From contig JAFPWG010000013.1 in NCBI GenBank assembly GCA_017395045.1, forward strand, positions 1-64,000: DNA of 64,000 bases, in the 5' to 3' direction. The position numbers and the translations under genes were made by a program. Shown piece by piece: positions 61,609-64,000 of the stretch. The stretch is from Bacteroidales bacterium. GTDB lineage: Bacteria > Bacteroidota > Bacteroidia > Bacteroidales > UBA932. Under the pieces are notes generated by a model. The model was given only the letters and a program-made list of their open reading frames with translations. It was not told where the DNA came from and did not search any database. The first letter of the stretch is position 1. Each line of letters begins with the position of its first letter.

Positions 61609-63392
61609 TTTCCGGACGGACAATGAAAAGGGCCCTCCCGCTGCTTGCGGCGGCCCTTTTTTCATGCGGTAAGAACGACGGGCCGACCCCGGATCCGACG
61701 CCGACGCCCGGGAAGGACGACGTGGCCGTGCCGCAGAACCTAAGGCTGCACAAGGCCACGGAAACGGAACTGACCTTCCAATGGGATCCCGTCGACGGGG
61801 CGGTATCCTATGACTGGAAATTGTCCAAAGACGGCGCTACTGTGAAATCCGACAAGGTCAAGGAACGCAATGTGACCGTGTCCTCGCTTGAAAAGGGAAC
61901 GACGTACGGCTTCTCCGTGTGTGCGAACGGCACTTCGGGTTCATCGGCTTACAGCGCGGTCCTGGAAGCGAAGACGGAAGGCTCGTCCACGCCCGACCCG
62001 GGCCCGTCCGCGACCGTCATTTGCATTGACCAGCCGCTGGTGCTCACCCTGGACAAGACTCCCGTGCTGGGCAATTCCGGCCTCGTGCAGGTGTTCAAGG
62101 CCGACGGTACCCTCGTGGACCGGATCGACCTGGCCGACCTCTCCAAAATGGAAACCCTATCCGACGGCACGATGGTCCCCAAGGGGGCCGATGCCGACGC
62201 TGGCCAGATCGCGATCAACAACGATACGCCGTTCCATACGTTCATGGATGCCCTCCACAGCAACCAGTACAGGGTCGTCCACTACACGCCGCTCCGGATC
62301 GACGGTAGGAAACTGGAAATCAAGCTTCACAACGAGGTCCTGTCCTACGGGGATAGCTATTATGTGACGGTCGATGAATCCGTGGCCGGCCAGGCCTTCG
62401 GAAAGGACGACCTGCCCTTCACCGTGAAGGCGGCGCCCGCCGGCAAGACCTTCCGGGTCGCGGCCGACGGCTCCGGCGACTTCTGCACCGTGCAGGGTGC
62501 GCTGAGCCACGTCAGTCGTGCCGTGGGCAAGGATGATGCCGTCACCATCGAAATAGGGGAGGGCACCTATCGCGAACTGCTGTTCCTCCGCAACAAGAAC
62601 AACGTGACAATCAAGGGCTTATCCCGCGAGAAGACGGTCATCGCCTACCCCAATAACGACTCCTACGAGACCGGTTCCGGCGCGTCCTTGTCGACACGTC
62701 CTGAAGTGGGAAGGTCCATCGGCAAATCCGGCGGGCGCAGCGTATTCCTCGTCGAGGGCTGCGACAACCTGGTCCTGGAGGACCTGACCATCGAGAACAC
62801 GTACTCTATCCCTTCGCACAAGGGGCAGGCCGAAACCATCTACTTCAACTCCCAGTACCGGCTCACGATCGAGAATTGCTCCCTGATCTCCTGGCAGGAC
62901 ACGTTCCTGACCAAGGGGAAGGTCTGGGTGCACAACAGCCTGATTGCCGGACACGTGGACTATATCTGGGGCTATCCCGAAGCCTGCCTGTTCGAGGACT
63001 GCGAGATCCGCTCCCGCGCCGGCGGCTACATCGTCCAGGCCCGGATCCCGTCTGCCTCCAACAAGGGTTTTGTGTTCCTGAACTGCAAGCTCACCGCTTC
63101 CGAAGGCGTAGCGGACGGCAAGATGTACCTCGCCCGTTCCGGCGGCTCCACGGACTATTACGACAATGTCGTGTTCGTCGGCTGCACGATGGGACCTGTG
63201 ATTGCCTCTACCGGCTGGTACACCTCACCGGCCCCCAACCCTTCGGCTCCCACCGCCACCTCCGGCTGGCGGGAATATGGCTCCAAGGACCCGTCTGGCA
63301 AGGCCGTCTCCGGCCACAACGCCTCCGGTAAGGTCCTCTCCGCCTCCGAAGCCGAGCCCTACTCCTCCCGGAAGGCCGTCCTGGGCTGGTAG
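61605..63392 (+). CDS. CE8 pectin methylesterase lipoprotein with FN3 domain
   Basis: 595 residues from ATG 61605, which overlaps the transporter stop; ATG 61623 (MKRALPLLAAALFSC) gives a tighter lipoprotein signal. Residues ~45-130 form an FN3 domain paralogous to that of the PL1 at 39819 (TELTFQWDPVDGAVSYDWKL). Residues ~145-280 are a beta region of unclear family. Residues ~285-595 are CE8: FRVAADGSGDFCTVQGALSHV, NRDILFLR-like LLFLRNKNNVTIKGL, QAETIYFNSQYRLTIENCSLISWQDTFL with catalytic Gln/Asp, GHVDYIWG and KMYLARSGG. It demethylates pectin for the lyases. Last gene of the pectin run; a terminator follows. Confidence 0.9.
   Translation: MISGRTMKRALPLLAAALFSCGKNDGPTPDPTPTPGKDDVAVPQNLRLHKATETELTFQWDPVDGAVSYDWKLSKDGATVKSDKVKERNVTVSSLEKGTTYGFSVCANGTSGSSAYSAVLEAKTEGSSTPDPGPSATVICIDQPLVLTLDKTPVLGNSGLVQVFKADGTLVDRIDLADLSKMETLSDGTMVPKGADADAGQIAINNDTPFHTFMDALHSNQYRVVHYTPLRIDGRKLEIKLHNEVLSYGDSYYVTVDESVAGQAFGKDDLPFTVKAAPAGKTFRVAADGSGDFCTVQGALSHVSRAVGKDDAVTIEIGEGTYRELLFLRNKNNVTIKGLSREKTVIAYPNNDSYETGSGASLSTRPEVGRSIGKSGGRSVFLVEGCDNLVLEDLTIENTYSIPSHKGQAETIYFNSQYRLTIENCSLISWQDTFLTKGKVWVHNSLIAGHVDYIWGYPEACLFEDCEIRSRAGGYIVQARIPSASNKGFVFLNCKLTASEGVADGKMYLARSGGSTDYYDNVVFVGCTMGPVIASTGWYTSPAPNPSAPTATSGWREYGSKDPSGKAVSGHNASGKVLSASEAEPYSSRKAVLGW
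61626..61660 (+). terminator. Terminator-like hairpin inside the signal-peptide codons
   Basis: Perfect 9-bp arms AAAAGGGCC (61626-61634) and GGCCCTTTT (61652-61660), with an inner CCGC/GCGG (61638-61641, 61647-61650) and T's continuing to 61662. It looks like an intrinsic terminator yet is read as codons of the CE8 lipoprotein signal. Confidence 0.5.
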
Positions 63393-63423
63393 CAGAGGTT
63401 TTACCGAAAGTCTTATTAACGTT

Positions 63424-63461
63424 GCCTGTAGGTCAATTCGTGGGACCTACAGGCTGTTTTT
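63424..63461 (+). terminator. Terminator of the pectin operon / REP-like hairpin
   Basis: Perfect 11-bp stem GCCTGTAGGTC (63424-63434) with GACCTACAGGC (63444-63454), loop of 9, then TGTTTTT. It sits 31 bp after the CE8 stop. Confidence 0.8.
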
Positions 63462-63505
63462 AACCCCATTTTTTAGCCTGATGGTCCCACGAATGGACCT
63501 ACGGG
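63425..63505. repeat. Inverted pair of GTAG-containing palindromes (REP/BIME-like)
   Basis: Arm 63425-63447 and arm 63483-63505 are inverted copies over 23 bp with two mismatches. Each contains GTAG next to a short hairpin (GGTC...GACC). GTAG before a hairpin is the layout recognised by REP-associated tyrosine transposases. Together they flank 35 bp that hold the operon terminator T-run. Confidence 0.55.
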
Positions 63506-63537
63506 CAAAGAAGAATCGTAAAGGTATATAGGCGTTG

Positions 63538-64000
63538 CTATGGAGCATCCAGATATCGGGCAACCTCCTCCATTTTCAAAGAGGTAACCCGGGCGATTTG
63601 GTGAATGTCGGCACTGAAGCGTCGGCGGAGCTGCCGGACCAGTTCCTGCCGCTGATTATCATCCAGTGTAGAAACCTCACTCTTGCCGAAGAATGAACGG
63701 CAGAGGTCCGGTATTGCTGCATAGAGAACCTGGTCCCGGAAGGAGGGGAGATCGTTTCCTTGAAACTCGCTTTTCCGCTTGGCTTTGGATGAATTCTGAA
63801 GGAAATAGTTCATCCGCTTTGGCTTTCGGAAGATGGACTCCACCAGGTTGACTGGCACATAGGATTCGGGGAGGATATACCCATCTTCCCCGACAATCCA
63901 ATGGGCCGGGAGGGCACGTTTGGTGTGCAATAGCTTATAGATGGCATGCCGGGACATTTCACCCAGTCGCATTCCTTTCTCAGTACGTACTTTGAAGAAC
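63538..64000 (-). CDS. Transposase-like protein, C-terminal part
   Basis: Open frame of 154 codons entering from the right edge and ending at TAG 63538; ATG 63972 is internal because the frame stays open upstream (FFKVRTEKG before it). The visible part reads AHWIVGEDGYILPESYVPVNLVESIFRKPKRMNYFLQNSSKAKRK and ends in a basic helical tail. By eye this resembles the C-terminus of Bacteroidetes Y1/REP-associated tyrosine transposases. The HUH and tyrosine motifs would lie outside the window, so the family is tentative. GTAG palindromes just downstream support the idea. Confidence 0.45.
   Translation of the reverse strand, partial: FFKVRTEKGMRLGEMSRHAIYKLLHTKRALPAHWIVGEDGYILPESYVPVNLVESIFRKPKRMNYFLQNSSKAKRKSEFQGNDLPSFRDQVLYAAIPDLCRSFFGKSEVSTLDDNQRQELVRQLRRRFSADIHQIARVTSLKMEEVARYLDAP

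Overview
The window comes from an anaerobic, GC-rich member of the Bacteroidales. The evidence is a SusC/SusD pair, fimbrillin-like lipoproteins, BACON and PCMD-type secreted proteins, a NifJ-type pyruvate:ferredoxin oxidoreductase, and the Bacteroidetes promoter element TAnnTTTG in front of nearly every transcription unit. Shine-Dalgarno sites are mostly absent. High GC suggests an Alistipes-like or uncultured gut/rumen lineage rather than a typical Bacteroides or Prevotella; I cannot name the genus.

Bases 1-24.7 kb are mostly core and housekeeping genes: nifJ (cut by the left edge) with fabD, a metH-metF methionine pair, tRNA-Val(CAC), a three-gene surface operon (micropeptide, fimbrillin-like lipoprotein, PCMD-like protein), a DUF3089 hydrolase lipoprotein, tRNA-Arg(CCG), a LysR regulator divergent from trkH, a YiiX-like peptidase with a membrane metallophosphoesterase, two EamA permeases, a HAD phosphatase, a DUF362 lipoprotein, ridA and an aldo/keto reductase. 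Bases 19.6-21.8 kb hold a radical SAM/SPASM enzyme facing a short lipoprotein and an outer-membrane barrel gene across a compact operator-like region. A 974-residue pyruvate phosphate dikinase N-domain protein with receiver-like N-terminal modules follows.

Bases 24.7-63.4 kb form one large pectin utilisation region. kduD-kduI-DUF4861 (minus) and lacI-kdgK-eda-GH43/CE15 (plus) share a palindromic operator, CAAACGTTTGTAT. A second LacI gene faces a run of about 28 kb of co-directional genes: GH28, CE12-CE8, GH105, PL1, SusC, SusD, a glycan-binding lipoprotein, uxaC, uxaA, a fimbrillin-BACON lipoprotein, a fimbrillin-PL1 lipoprotein, uxaB, exuT-like MFS and a CE8 lipoprotein. A 15-bp inverted repeat lies between the divergent LacI and GH28 genes.

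Together these encode homogalacturonan de-esterification, cleavage by lyases and hydrolases, SusCD import, removal of unsaturated uronate (GH105), and convergence through UxaC-UxaB-UxaA or KduI-KduD on 2-keto-3-deoxygluconate. KdgK and Eda then give pyruvate and glyceraldehyde-3-phosphate. No hybrid two-component sensor or SusR is visible, so control appears to be by LacI proteins.

The most unusual items are a SusC transporter with a C-terminal OmpA-like peptidoglycan-binding domain, a repeated family of 45-60-residue micropeptides placed immediately before fimbrillin-like lipoproteins (three copies), the radical SAM/lipoprotein/barrel locus, and paired REP-like palindromes beside a transposase-like fragment at the right edge.
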